Made by a program: the position numbers and the translations under genes
Shown here: one piece after another, positions 1 to 8,405 of the stretch
Layout: each line of letters begins with the position of its first letter
Numbering within the stretch: position 1 is the first letter of the stretch
DNA from: Amycolatopsis anabasis
GTDB lineage: Bacteria > Actinomycetota > Actinomycetes > Mycobacteriales > Pseudonocardiaceae
Direction: 5' to 3'
NCBI RefSeq assembly: GCF_009765355.1
Contig: NZ_VTHK01000010.1
Coordinates: forward strand, 152,911-216,910
DNA length: 64,000 nt
The notes under the pieces: model-generated
Seen by the model: only the letters and a program-made list of their open reading frames with translations
What the model was told of the DNA's origin: nothing
Databases searched by the model: none

Positions 1-2
1 AG

Positions 3-1010
3 CCCGAACAACCTGCTCAGCCGGGGCAGCCCGGTCCACCGGGCCAGTTCGCTCACCCGGGCTACCCCGGTCAGCAACCGCCGCCGGGTCAGCCGCTGCC
101 CGCGGCGCCCCCTCCCGCGCAACACGGGGGCTGGGGGCGCCCCGGGTACGGCAAACCGGGCGTCATCCCGCTGCGCCCGCTGAACCTCGGCGAGATCTTC
201 GACGGCGCGATCAACACGATCCGCCGCCACCCGGCCCTGGTGTTCGGGGTCTCGGCCGCGGTGGCCGTGGTCAACGCCGCCCTCAGCTTCGTCGCCCAGC
301 TGTTCACCCTGGACGATCTGCGGAACCTCGCGGACCGGACGAACTCCGCGATGACCCCGGACGAACAGCTGGACGCGGCCATGTCCACGCTGGGGCAGAC
401 CGCGCTGAACACCAGCCTGCCCCTGGTCGTGACCGTGCTCACCACCGCGTTCCTCGCCGGATTCCTCACCGTCGTGGTGGGCCGGGCGGTGCTCGGCCGG
501 CCGATCGGCTTCGGCGAGGCGATGGCCGAGATCAAACCGCGGCTGCTGCCGCTGCTCGGCCTGGCCGTCCTGCTCACGCTGATGACGGCCGTCGGCCTGT
601 TCCTGTGCATCGTGCCGGGGGTGTGGGTCTGGGTGCTGTTCGGCCTGTCCACCCCGGCCCTGGTGCTCGAACGCGGCAAGGTGGGCACCTCGCTGACCCG
701 GTCGCGCCTGCTGGTGAACGGCTCCTGGTGGCGGGTGTTCGGCATCCTGCTGCTCGCCGGGATCATCAGCTACATCATCACCTCGGTCATCCAGATCCCG
801 TTCGACGTGAACGGTTTCCTGGACGCGTTCTCCGGCCGGGTCACCGTGCCGTCGGTCGGCACGCTGCTGCTGCAGCAGGTCGGTGCGCTGGTCGCCACCA
901 CGCTCACCGCCCCGTTCGTCGCCTCGGTGACCGCGCTGCTGTACATCGACCAGCGCATGCGCAAGGAGGGCATGGACATCCAGCTGGCCCGCGCGGCGGG
1001 AACGGCTTGA
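3..1010 (+). CDS. Polytopic membrane protein (DUF7847-like), 5' end cut off by window
   Basis: The reading frame is already open at base 3, so the start lies upstream and only the last 335 residues are visible. The first ~45 residues are rich in Pro, Gly and Gln (cytoplasmic tail). A conserved-looking LNLGEIFDGAINTIRRHPA segment follows, then about five hydrophobic spans, two of them near residues 75-95 and 140-165. This layout fits the actinobacterial membrane family found beside DUF4129/MoxR genes. The TGA stop overlaps the TTG start of the next gene (TTGA), so it begins the operon that continues to about 5055. Function is unknown; a role with the downstream MoxR/DUF58 proteins in an envelope process is inference from context. 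Confidence 0.75.
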   Translation, partial: PEQPAQPGQPGPPGQFAHPGYPGQQPPPGQPLPAAPPPAQHGGWGRPGYGKPGVIPLRPLNLGEIFDGAINTIRRHPALVFGVSAAVAVVNAALSFVAQLFTLDDLRNLADRTNSAMTPDEQLDAAMSTLGQTALNTSLPLVVTVLTTAFLAGFLTVVVGRAVLGRPIGFGEAMAEIKPRLLPLLGLAVLLTLMTAVGLFLCIVPGVWVWVLFGLSTPALVLERGKVGTSLTRSRLLVNGSWWRVFGILLLAGIISYIITSVIQIPFDVNGFLDAFSGRVTVPSVGTLLLQQVGALVATTLTAPFVASVTALLYIDQRMRKEGMDIQLARAAGTA

Positions 1011-1651
1011 GAATCCCGTTCCCCGCGGACGTCCCGGTCGGCATCGACCGGGACGACGCCCGCGCGGCCGCCGCGGCGGAACTCGCCAAGCCGGAGTACC
1101 GCGCGGCGGAGCCGTCGCCGCTGGACCAGGCGCTGAACTGGATCGTCCGGAAGTTCCTGGAGTTCCTCGACGCGACCTCCGGCGTGGTCCCCGGCGGGCC
1201 GCTGGGCCTGCTCGTGCTGCTGGTTCTCCTGGTCGTCCTGGTGGTCGTGATCCGGCTCCGGGTGGGCCGGACCGCCCGCGGCGCGCGGGAACGGCACGTG
1301 GTGTTCGCGGAGACGTCCCGTTCCGCGAGCGACTACCGGCGGGCGGCCGGGGAGGCGGCGGCCGCGGGCGAGTTCGCGGTGGCCGTCCGGGAGCAGTTCC
1401 GGGCGGTGGTGCGCGGCCTCGAGGAACGCGGTGTGCTGGACGAACGGTCCGGTCGTACCGCCGACGAAGCCGCCGCCGAGGGCGGGCGGCGGCTGCCGGG
1501 GTGCCGCGACGAACTCGCCGCGGGCGCGGCCCTGTTCGATCGGGTGCACTACGGCGGGCACCCCGCCACCGAGGAGACCTACCGGCGCCTGGTCGCCCTG
1601 GAGCAGCGGTGCCAGGCGGAACGTCCCGTGCTCGCGGGAGTGTCCGGGTGA
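1007..1651 (+). CDS. DUF4129 domain-containing membrane protein
   Basis: 214 residues from a TTG start that overlaps the previous stop; a longer upstream frame exists but would lie inside the previous gene. A soluble N-terminal part carries one strong membrane span (residues ~66-86, almost all L and V). A cytoplasmic C-terminal region with SDYRRAAGEAAAAGEFAVAV and an HYGGHPATEETYRRL segment is typical of DUF4129. DUF4129 proteins normally sit with MoxR ATPases, DUF58 and transglutaminase-like proteins. The stop overlaps the next start as GTGA, so translation is coupled. The biochemical role is not known. Confidence 0.85.
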   Translation: MRIPFPADVPVGIDRDDARAAAAAELAKPEYRAAEPSPLDQALNWIVRKFLEFLDATSGVVPGGPLGLLVLLVLLVVLVVVIRLRVGRTARGARERHVVFAETSRSASDYRRAAGEAAAAGEFAVAVREQFRAVVRGLEERGVLDERSGRTADEAAAEGGRRLPGCRDELAAGAALFDRVHYGGHPATEETYRRLVALEQRCQAERPVLAGVSG

Positions 1652-2784
1652 GCACGACCTCGGTTTCCCCGGATGCCCGCCGGATCTGGCGCGCCGCCCG
1701 GATCCCGGTCGCGATCTTGGTGGTGCTCGTGCTCGGCGCGGTGTTCCTGGTGCTCGTGCGCGGCGACGCCGACCACGGCGCACTGGAGCCCGGCGCCGCC
1801 GATCCGCAGGGGTCCAGGGCGCTGGCGAAACTGCTGGAAGCCCAGGGCGTGCGCATCGAAACCGCGCGCACCGCGGGCGACGCCGAGCGGGCGCTCACCG
1901 GCCCCGGCGGCGCGACCCTGCTGGTCACCGCGCCCGACCTGGTGGATCCCCCGCGCCTGGCGGGGCTGCGCCAGCGCGCGGCCGAAACCGTGCTGATCGC
2001 GCCGAACCAGCCGACCCTCGACGCCGTGCGCCCGGGAACCCGGGTCGTGGGCTCGTCGGAGGTGAGTGTTCGCTCACCGGACTGCACGATCGCCGCCGCG
2101 GTCGCCGCGGGCGACGCCGTTCTCGGCGGTACCCGCTACCACGCCGGTCCGCGGGACCGCCGCTGCTACGGCGACGCGCTCGTGCAGGTGTCCGACGAGC
2201 GCGGGCACACGATCCTGCTCGGCGCCGGCGCCCCGCTGACCAACGAACGGCTCGCCGAACAGGGCAACGCCGCGCTCGCCATGCGGCTGCTCGGCGGGCA
2301 CCAGCGGCTCGTCTGGTACCTGCCGTCGCCGGGCGACCCGGCGATGCGCGCCGGGGAACGGCCGCTGACCGAACTCATCCCGCCGGGCTGGATCTTCGGC
2401 GCCGTCCAGCTCGCCGTCGCGTGTGTCCTTTTCGGACTGTGGCGGGCCCGGCGGCTGGGCCCGGTGGTCGCCGAACCGCTGCCCGCCGTGGTGCGCGCCG
2501 CCGAGACGACCGAGGGGCGCGCCCGGCTCTACCGCCGTTCCGGCGCCGCCGGGCACGCCGCCACGCTCCTGCGCCAGGCGACCCTGCACCGGCTGGAACC
2601 GGTGCTCGGGCTCGGCACGGGCGCCGAACCCGCCGCGGTCGTCGCGGCCCTCGCCGCGCGGAGCGGCCGGAACCCCGCCGAACTGGGTGCGCTGCTCTAC
2701 GGTCCGCCGCCGGAAACCGACCCCGGCCTGGTCCGGCTCGCCGGCGCACTGGACGAACTCGAGAAAGAGGTAACCGGATCTTGA
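1648..2784 (+). CDS. DUF4350 domain-containing membrane protein
   Basis: 378 residues from a GTG that overlaps the upstream stop. The order is: cytoplasmic N-terminus, one membrane span (~residues 19-38), an extracytoplasmic DUF4350 domain (from about GALEPGAADPQGSRALAKLL), a second span near residues 250-268 (WIFGAVQLAVACVLFGLW), and a cytoplasmic tail. The domain resembles a GATase-like fold used in proteins of the MoxR/DUF4129 operons. The TGA overlaps the TTG of the MoxR gene. Role unknown; co-translation suggests a stoichiometric membrane partner of the ATPase system. Confidence 0.85.
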   Translation: MSTTSVSPDARRIWRAARIPVAILVVLVLGAVFLVLVRGDADHGALEPGAADPQGSRALAKLLEAQGVRIETARTAGDAERALTGPGGATLLVTAPDLVDPPRLAGLRQRAAETVLIAPNQPTLDAVRPGTRVVGSSEVSVRSPDCTIAAAVAAGDAVLGGTRYHAGPRDRRCYGDALVQVSDERGHTILLGAGAPLTNERLAEQGNAALAMRLLGGHQRLVWYLPSPGDPAMRAGERPLTELIPPGWIFGAVQLAVACVLFGLWRARRLGPVVAEPLPAVVRAAETTEGRARLYRRSGAAGHAATLLRQATLHRLEPVLGLGTGAEPAAVVAALAARSGRNPAELGALLYGPPPETDPGLVRLAGALDELEKEVTGS

Positions 2785-3758
2785 CCAGTACCGAGACGCC
2801 CATCAGCGCCGCCGAGGCCCGGAACGCGTTGATCGCGCTGCGGTCCGAGGTCGCCAAGGCCGTGGTCGGGCACGACGCGGCGATCACCGGGCTCATCATC
2901 GCGTTGCTGTGCCGCGGGCACGTGCTCGTCGAAGGCGTGCCGGGGGTCGCCAAGACGCTGCTCGTGCGCGCCCTGGCCGCCGCGCTGGACCTGCGGACCA
3001 CGCGCGTCCAGTTCACCCCGGACCTGATGCCCGGCGACGTGACCGGCTCGATCGTCTACGACGCGCACAGCGGCGAGTTCTCCTTCCGCGAGGGGCCGGT
3101 GTTCACCAACCTGCTGCTCGCCGACGAGATCAACCGCACGCCGCCGAAGACGCAGTCGTCGCTGCTGGAGGCGATGGAGGAACGGCAGGTGTCGCTGGAC
3201 GGGCGCTCCCGGCCGCTGCCCGATCCGTTCATCGTGATCGCCACCCAGAACCCGGTGGAGTACGAGGGCACCTATCCGCTGCCGGAGGCGCAGCTGGACC
3301 GGTTCCTGCTGAAACTCACCATGGCCTCGCCGTCCCGCGAGGACGAGGTGGGCATCCTCACCCGGCACGCGCAGGGCTTCGACCCGCGGGACCTGGCCGC
3401 CGCCGGGCTCGCCGCGGTCGCGGGCCCCGCGCACCTGGCCGCCGCGCGGGTCGCGGCGGGCGCGGTCACCGTGCGGCCCGAGGTGATCGGCTACATCGTG
3501 GACATCTGCCGGGCGACCCGCGCGCTGCCGTCGGTGCGGCTCGGGGTCTCGCCGCGCGGCGCGACCGCGCTGCTGGCCGCGACGCGGGCGTGGGCCTGGC
3601 TGGCGGGCCGGGACTACGCCACCCCGGACGACGTGAAAGCGTTGGCGCGCCCGGCTTTGCGGCACCGGCTGGACCTGCGCCCGGAGGCCGAGCTGGAAGG
3701 CGCCACCGCCGACGGCGTGCTCGACCGCGTCCTCGCCTCCGTGCCCGTTCCCCGCTGA
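2781..3758 (+). CDS. MoxR family AAA+ ATPase
   Basis: 325 residues from TTG (TTGA overlap with the preceding stop). Walker A GVPGVAKT is at residues 52-59, Walker B LLADEIN around 112-118, and sensor-1 ATQNP near 154-158. The lid domain at the C-terminus contains LGVSPRGATALLAATRAWA. MoxR ATPases are chaperone-like and act with VWA- or DUF58-type partners to mature or remodel enzyme complexes. Here the DUF58 gene follows one base after the stop, and DUF4129 and DUF4350 precede it, which is the standard actinobacterial arrangement. Substrate unknown. Confidence 0.95.
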   Translation: MTSTETPISAAEARNALIALRSEVAKAVVGHDAAITGLIIALLCRGHVLVEGVPGVAKTLLVRALAAALDLRTTRVQFTPDLMPGDVTGSIVYDAHSGEFSFREGPVFTNLLLADEINRTPPKTQSSLLEAMEERQVSLDGRSRPLPDPFIVIATQNPVEYEGTYPLPEAQLDRFLLKLTMASPSREDEVGILTRHAQGFDPRDLAAAGLAAVAGPAHLAAARVAAGAVTVRPEVIGYIVDICRATRALPSVRLGVSPRGATALLAATRAWAWLAGRDYATPDDVKALARPALRHRLDLRPEAELEGATADGVLDRVLASVPVPR

Positions 3759-3759
3759 C

Positions 3760-5055
3760 ATGGCGCTGACCGGACGGGCCGGGCTCGTCGCGCTGATCGG
3801 CGTGGTCTTCGTCGCGCTGGCGGTGCCGTCGTGGACCGGGGTGCTGATCGTGGCCGCCGTGGTGGCGGCCGGGGTGCTGGCCGATCTGCTCCTCGCGGGC
3901 GGGGTGCGCCGGTTGACGTTCACCCGCTCCGGCGCGTCCTCGGCCCGGCTCGGCGAACCGGCCGAAGTGACGCTGACCGTGGGCAACCCGGGGCGCACCC
4001 GGGTGCGCGGCATGCTGCGGGACGCGTGGCCGCCGAGCGCGGGCGCGGTCACCGATCGGCACCGGATCGCGATTCCGCCGGGAGAGCGGCGGAACGTGGT
4101 GACCACGCTGCACCCGGTTCGCCGCGGCGATCGGCAGGCGCACCGGGTCACCGTGCGCTCGATCGGGCCGCTGGGCCTGGCGGCGCGGCAGGGGTCGCAC
4201 GAGGTGCCGTGGACGGTCCGGGTGCTGCCGCCGTTCCACAGCCGCCGCCACCTGCCCTCCCGGCTGGCGCGGCTGCAGCAGCTCGACGGCCGCCAGGCCG
4301 CCCGGATTCGCGGGCAGGGCACCGAATTCGACTCGCTGCGCGAGTACGTGATCGGCGACGACGTGCGGTCCATCGACTGGCGGGCCACCGCGCGGGCGGC
4401 GGATGTCATGGTGCGGACCTGGCGCCCGGAACGCGATCGGCATCTGGTGCTCGTGCTGGACACCGGCCGGATGTCGGCGGGCCGGGTCGGGGACAGCCCC
4501 CGGCTGGACGCGGCCATGGACGCCGCGCTGCTGCTCGCGGTGCTGGCGTCGCGGGCGGGGGACAAGGTGGATCTCATCGCCTACGACCGGCAGGTCCGGG
4601 CGAACGTGTCCGGCGCCTCGGCCACCGAGTTGTTGCCGTCGCTGGTCAACGCGATGGCGCCGATCGAACCGAGCCTGGTGGAGACGAACGCCCGCGGCAT
4701 GGTCGCCGAGGTCCTGCGCCGCACCCGGCGGCGGTCCCTGGTCGTCCTGCTCACCGGCCTGGACGCGGCGCCGCTGGAGGAAGGGCTGCTGCCGATCCTG
4801 CCCACCCTGACCGCGCGGCACCGGCTCCTGCTCGCCGCCGTCGCCGACCCCCGGGTCACCGAGATGACCCGCGGCCGCGGCGACGCCGAAGCGGTCTACG
4901 ACGCGGCCGCCGCCGAACGGACCCTGGGCGAGCGGCGGCACGTCACCGCGCTGCTGGGCCGCCACGGCGTGGACGTGGTCGACGCGGTGCCCGAAGACCT
5001 GCCCCCGGCCCTGGCGGACCGGTACCTCGCCCTCAAGGCCGCCGGTCAGCTCTAG
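3760..5055 (+). CDS. DUF58 domain-containing protein
   Basis: 431 residues, ATG one base after the MoxR stop. Two hydrophobic N-terminal spans (residues ~7-24 and 27-46) are followed by an immunoglobulin-like middle part. The DUF58 signature GTEFDSLREYVIGDDVRSID lies at ~187-206, followed by DWRATAR. A VWA-like half comes next, with a VLDTG motif (~230) where a metal-binding site would lie. DUF58 proteins are partners of MoxR ATPases. The last 23 bases overlap the convergent DUF5753 gene on the other strand. Confidence 0.93.
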   Translation: MALTGRAGLVALIGVVFVALAVPSWTGVLIVAAVVAAGVLADLLLAGGVRRLTFTRSGASSARLGEPAEVTLTVGNPGRTRVRGMLRDAWPPSAGAVTDRHRIAIPPGERRNVVTTLHPVRRGDRQAHRVTVRSIGPLGLAARQGSHEVPWTVRVLPPFHSRRHLPSRLARLQQLDGRQAARIRGQGTEFDSLREYVIGDDVRSIDWRATARAADVMVRTWRPERDRHLVLVLDTGRMSAGRVGDSPRLDAAMDAALLLAVLASRAGDKVDLIAYDRQVRANVSGASATELLPSLVNAMAPIEPSLVETNARGMVAEVLRRTRRRSLVVLLTGLDAAPLEEGLLPILPTLTARHRLLLAAVADPRVTEMTRGRGDAEAVYDAAAAERTLGERRHVTALLGRHGVDVVDAVPEDLPPALADRYLALKAAGQL

Positions 5056-5896
5056 CCCGGAACTCGTCGGCGATCCCGCGCAGCAACTCCCGCGCCTCCT
5101 TGCCTTTCACAGCATGCGACCAGAAGTACTCGAACAACTCCAGATGCTCCTCCACCTGCGCCGGATCCCGCAGATTGATCACCCCGGCATGGGTCTCCGT
5201 GTAAACAGCACGCTGGTCGTAAACGATGAAGGTGTTCCCTGGGGGCAACTGAATCTGCCTCTCCGCAGGAATGATCGCGAGATCGACAGCGGGCAGCGTG
5301 CTCATTCTCTTGAGGTACTCGACCTGCTCGGCCATATCTTCGGGGCCGACTATGGGAACCCGTACAGCGGCCTCGGTGAACAGCATGCTGAACCGGGTTT
5401 TCCCGCTGTGCAGCATTTCGTGCTGCCCCAGCTTGGCGGCGATGATCTCTTCCCTGCGGGGCACTGAATTCTTGCTGAGCGGATGGTAAACCACCCCGCG
5501 CACGTAGGCTGGAGTTTGCAGGAAGCCTGGGAGCAAGGCGGGGAAAACGCAGCGCACCTCATCCGAGTGCATGAGCATCGAGCCGAGACTCTGCTGGTAA
5601 ACTCGCGCGCTGATCTGCCGCACACGCTTGCGGCTGAGGAAATCGATATTCGCCGCTCTGGCCAGTTTCAGAAGCTCCGCGGCGCGATCCGGTGGCACCT
5701 CAAGCGCACGCAAGATCCTTTGCACGTCGGCGACTGTGGGGATGATCTTGCCGGTCTCGATCCGGGAAACCTTGCCTTGGCTCATATGTGCCTTGACGCC
5801 GAGTCGCTCTCCGGAAAGCCCGGCCGCCTTGCGTAGGGCGCGCAGAACCCCGGCCAGGTCGTCGCGATCCTGGCCGAGGTTCGCGGGCTGAACCAT
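5033..5896 (-). CDS. Helix-turn-helix regulator with DUF5753 domain
   Basis: 287 residues. An XRE-type HTH occupies residues ~13-70 (LRALRKAAGLSGERLGVKAH, then SQGKVSRIETGK). The DUF5753 sensor-like domain with the LLPGFLQTPAYVRGVV motif follows. The ATG overlaps the stop of the upstream DUF6879 gene (ATGA), making a tight three-gene operon with the 63-aa protein. Such regulators are abundant in actinomycetes and usually pair with a small DUF397 or DUF6879 partner that antagonises or modulates them. Targets cannot be read from sequence. Base composition is less GC-rich than the flanking operons, a common trait of this family. Confidence 0.92.
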   Translation of the reverse strand: MVQPANLGQDRDDLAGVLRALRKAAGLSGERLGVKAHMSQGKVSRIETGKIIPTVADVQRILRALEVPPDRAAELLKLARAANIDFLSRKRVRQISARVYQQSLGSMLMHSDEVRCVFPALLPGFLQTPAYVRGVVYHPLSKNSVPRREEIIAAKLGQHEMLHSGKTRFSMLFTEAAVRVPIVGPEDMAEQVEYLKRMSTLPAVDLAIIPAERQIQLPPGNTFIVYDQRAVYTETHAGVINLRDPAQVEEHLELFEYFWSHAVKGKEARELLRGIADEFRARADRRP

Positions 5897-6456
5897 CAGG
5901 CGGGCATCGACCTCTCGTATTCCAGGAACGGGACCGAGTGTTCCAAAGCGTAGTCTCGGTACCGGCGATACTCGGCAATATCAGCGTCGGGAAGAACCTC
6001 GCGGCCGACTACGCTGCCATCCTCATCCGCGTAGTGCAACTTGATCACCGTTTCGTCGTCCAGTAGCTGGAAATCGAACTCGGGTAGCTGATCGATCGCG
6101 GTCTTGCTCGCATCGAGTATGCGAAGGTCTTCGCCTTGCCGAGCGCTCTCATGGAAGAAGCCGAAAGCATGTCGCAGGTAATCGGATATTGGGTGGCGTA
6201 CCACCTGAACTCGCTGGGTGGTACGGCCTCGGGTTCGTTTGGCTTTCATTCTCACTAACCGGGGGTCATTCGGGTCGACCTCTCGTTTCCCGGTTTTGAG
6301 GAACTCCTGGAACGACGGTTGCTCGTGTGGGATGCCGTAGACTTGGAGCGCTTGGAACCGGAAAGTCGTCCGTCGGAAATTGTCCATCCGGTCGTAGTAG
6401 TCCTGCGCCGACAGCCAGTTGCCGCCGACCTCGTGAGTGCCTTCAACAGGCTGCAC
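5896..6456 (-). CDS. DUF6879 family protein
   Basis: 186 residues from GTG with an AAGGAGG ribosome site six bases upstream. The sequence has the DUF6879 features: WLSAQDYYDRMDNFRRTTFR near the N-terminus, a VQVVRHPISDYLRHAF segment in the middle, and a C-terminal YRRYRDYALEHSVPFLEY. Proteins of this type are encoded beside DUF5753 HTH regulators; function unproven. It overlaps its upstream neighbour by 14 bases and its downstream neighbour by ATGA, so all three are co-translated. Confidence 0.85.
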   Translation of the reverse strand: MQPVEGTHEVGGNWLSAQDYYDRMDNFRRTTFRFQALQVYGIPHEQPSFQEFLKTGKREVDPNDPRLVRMKAKRTRGRTTQRVQVVRHPISDYLRHAFGFFHESARQGEDLRILDASKTAIDQLPEFDFQLLDDETVIKLHYADEDGSVVGREVLPDADIAEYRRYRDYALEHSVPFLEYERSMPA

Positions 6457-6634
6457 GTGCGGCCTCCTTCAACAGTTCGACCGGAATCTCCACCACGGCT
6501 TCACCCGGTGGGACCTTTCTCCCTTCGAGTAGATCGCCTTGTACCGCGATCGTGCCGCGATCGGTCATGAACACCTTCGGGCAGGTGTAATCGTCGGTGC
6601 AGTTACCGGCTATGCAAGTGAAAGTTCGGTCCAC
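6443..6634 (-). CDS. Small cysteine-containing protein, first gene of the DUF6879/DUF5753 operon
   Basis: 63 residues from GTG with a clear AGGAGGA ribosome site at about 6638-6644. The four Cys residues include an N-terminal CIAGNC and a TCPKVF, spaced C-x4-C-x5-C, which could bind a metal or be redox-active. The rest (FMTDRGTIAVQGDLLEGRKV) resembles short proteins commonly encoded in front of DUF6879 genes. Function unknown. Its 14-base overlap with the next gene and good ribosome site argue that it is real despite the size. Confidence 0.7.
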   Translation of the reverse strand: MDRTFTCIAGNCTDDYTCPKVFMTDRGTIAVQGDLLEGRKVPPGEAVVEIPVELLKEAARAAC

Positions 6635-6716
6635 GACTCCTCCTTGTCTCCCTCGGTAGCAAGATATCGGCGGAGGGTGACAATCCGGGAGGTTCAGTCA
6701 GGTCCGTGCATGGCCG

Positions 6717-7724
6717 TCACCCGGTCGGGCGCAGCGTGAACCGGCCGTCCGCGGTCACGTAACCGAAGATCATCGACTTCGACGAATACGGCGTGGCCAG
6801 CACCCCGTTCCGGTCCAGCGCGATCACCCCGCCGGTGCCGTTCGCGGCCGGAACCTCTTCGCGGACGACCTTCTCCGCGGCCTGCCGCACCGGCATGCGC
6901 CCGTGCTCCATCAGCGCCGAGATCTCATGCGCCGCCGACGTCCGGATGAAGCTCTCCCCGGTGCCGGTGCAGGAGATCGCGGCGGTCGCGTTCTTCGCGT
7001 AGGTGCCCGCGCCGAGCAGCGGGGAGTCGCCGATCCGGCCGACGAGCTTGTTGGTCAGCCCGCCGGTCGAGGTGGCCGCCGCCAGATCGCCCGCGCCGTC
7101 CAGGGCCACCGCGCCGACCGTGCCGAACTGCAGCTTCTCCCGGTTCGGATCGTTCTTCTTGGCCTCCAGCAACTCCTTCCAGCGGCGCTCGGTGAAGAAG
7201 TAGTCCTGCGGCACGGTGGTCACGCCCTGCTCCCGCGCGAACATCTCCGCGCCCTGCCCGGCCATCAGCACGTGCGGGCTCTTGTCCATCACCAGCCGGG
7301 CCAGCGAGATCGGGTTCTTGATGTGCTGGACCCCGGCGACCGCACCGCCCCGCAGATCGCGGCCCCGCATCACCGAAGCGTCCAGTTCGTGCTGCGCGTC
7401 GGTGTTGAACACCGCACCCTTGCCCGCGTTGAACAGCCCGGAATCCTCCATGTTCCGCACCGCGGCCTCGGTGCCGTCCAGGCTGGACCCGCCGGACCGC
7501 AACACCTTGAACCCGGCTTCGAGCGCGGCGCGCAACACCTGCCGGTAGGTCTCCTCCTGCTCCGGCGGCACCGCGGTCCCGGCCCCGCCGTGAATCGCCA
7601 GCACCACACGATCCCGTTGTCCCGCAACGGGATCCGCCGCCTGTCCCGATCCGGGGAGCAGCACTCCGGCCGCCACCGCGAGCGTCGCCGCCGCGAGAAT
7701 CCGGCCACGTCCGAGCTTGCGCAT
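6717..7724 (-). CDS. Secreted isoaspartyl peptidase / L-asparaginase (Ntn hydrolase)
   Basis: 335 residues when started at the ATG at 7724, which has a GGAGGA site; a start 30 bases earlier is possible but lacks one. A signal peptide (MRKLGRGRILAAATLAVAAG) ends near GSGQAA. The family hallmarks are IHGGAGT (~44-50), GKGAVFNTDAQHELDAS, and GTVGAVALD with the autoprocessing nucleophile Thr ~202, followed by TSTGG. These enzymes cleave themselves before the Thr and hydrolyse beta-aspartyl dipeptides or asparagine. Location is predicted extracytoplasmic. It is transcribed alone; the neighbour downstream is the divergent-end of another operon. Confidence 0.93.
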   Translation of the reverse strand: MRKLGRGRILAAATLAVAAGVLLPGSGQAADPVAGQRDRVVLAIHGGAGTAVPPEQEETYRQVLRAALEAGFKVLRSGGSSLDGTEAAVRNMEDSGLFNAGKGAVFNTDAQHELDASVMRGRDLRGGAVAGVQHIKNPISLARLVMDKSPHVLMAGQGAEMFAREQGVTTVPQDYFFTERRWKELLEAKKNDPNREKLQFGTVGAVALDGAGDLAAATSTGGLTNKLVGRIGDSPLLGAGTYAKNATAAISCTGTGESFIRTSAAHEISALMEHGRMPVRQAAEKVVREEVPAANGTGGVIALDRNGVLATPYSSKSMIFGYVTADGRFTLRPTG

Positions 7725-7821
7725 CAGGTCTCCTCCGTGGTTCGCACGCCTCAATCGCCGAGGTCATCGTCTCGGCGGCGACCCGGTCCCGGAAGGGCCG
7801 ATCGGCGGAAGGAGCCCGGCT

Positions 7822-8121
7822 TCAGCCGGTCGCGATCACCATGAACAGGCGGGTGTTCAGGGTTTCCATCACTTCCCGGGGCAGCTCGGCGACCTGCTCG
7901 CGCAGCGTGCGTTTCGGCACGTGGTCGAGCCGGGTGTAGGCGATGCGCAGCCCGTCCGGGGACGTGATCTCCAGCGGCTCCGGACGGTCCACGATCTCCA
8001 TGGTGATCACATAGGGGACGTCGTCCAGGTCGTTGAACATGTCCCCGCTGTAGATCAGCACTCGGCGCGGCTGCCCGCCCGCCACCGTCCAGACCTGACC
8101 CCTACGCGGCTGAGGAGCCAC
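7822..8121 (-). CDS. MazF/PemK-like toxin candidate
   Basis: 99 residues from GTG at 8121. The N-terminus RRGQVWTVAGG followed by RRVLIYSGDMFND resembles the RGEVW...RPVLVVS strand pattern of MazF/PemK mRNA interferases. The C-terminus ends in PREVMETLNTRLFMV, like the C-terminal helix of that family. The first 20 bases overlap the end of the upstream ribbon-helix-helix-like gene, the standard antitoxin-first layout. The catalytic assignment is not certain because the family is divergent. It could also be a non-toxic PemK relative. Confidence 0.6.
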   Translation of the reverse strand: MAPQPRRGQVWTVAGGQPRRVLIYSGDMFNDLDDVPYVITMEIVDRPEPLEITSPDGLRIAYTRLDHVPKRTLREQVAELPREVMETLNTRLFMVIATG

Positions 8122-8359
8122 GGTCCCGTTCGACCTGGGCGCGCAGTTCCTGGCGGCGCTGGTGAGCTTCCTTCTCCGCCGCCACGGCTTCGGGACGCGC
8201 CGCCCACCAGTCGTTGGCCCGCTCGCAGAGCCGGCGGAACGCCTCGCGTTCGACGGCGGCGACGATCCACGCGTGCAGGTCCGTTCCCGCCTCCGCGGCA
8301 CAGGCCTCGAGCTGGGCATGGGTGTCGTCGGAAAGCGTCAACGCGAGCCGTTTCGACAT
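8102..8359 (-). CDS. Ribbon-helix-helix-like antitoxin candidate
   Basis: 85 residues from ATG at 8359 (a GTG 21 bases upstream is also in frame). The N-terminus MSKRLALTLSDDTHAQLEAC fits the strand-helix of a ribbon-helix-helix DNA-binding fold. The remainder is a charged helical tail (REAFRRLCERANDWW..., then REL-type helix), suited to toxin wrapping. A TATAGT hexamer lies six bases before the ATG, so the message is probably leaderless. The 20-base overlap with the MazF-like gene indicates translational coupling, and autoregulation at the start region is likely. Confidence 0.6.
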   Translation of the reverse strand: MSKRLALTLSDDTHAQLEACAAEAGTDLHAWIVAAVEREAFRRLCERANDWWAARPEAVAAEKEAHQRRQELRAQVERDRGSSAA

Positions 8360-8366
8360 CGCGTCA

Positions 8367-8397
8367 CTATAAGACGCCACCGGACGCCACGCCGGGA
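8367..8397 (-). promoter_or_regulatory. Leaderless promoter and direct-repeat operator candidate of the toxin-antitoxin pair
   Basis: On the minus strand TATAGT (8372-8367) stands six bases before the antitoxin ATG. Just upstream is a direct repeat GTGGCGTC, then two bases, then GTGGCGTC again (10-bp period, about one helical turn). Such repeats match the spacing ribbon-helix-helix dimers use. No convincing -35 hexamer was found. Confidence 0.45.
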
Positions 8398-8405
8398 GGA
8401 CACAC

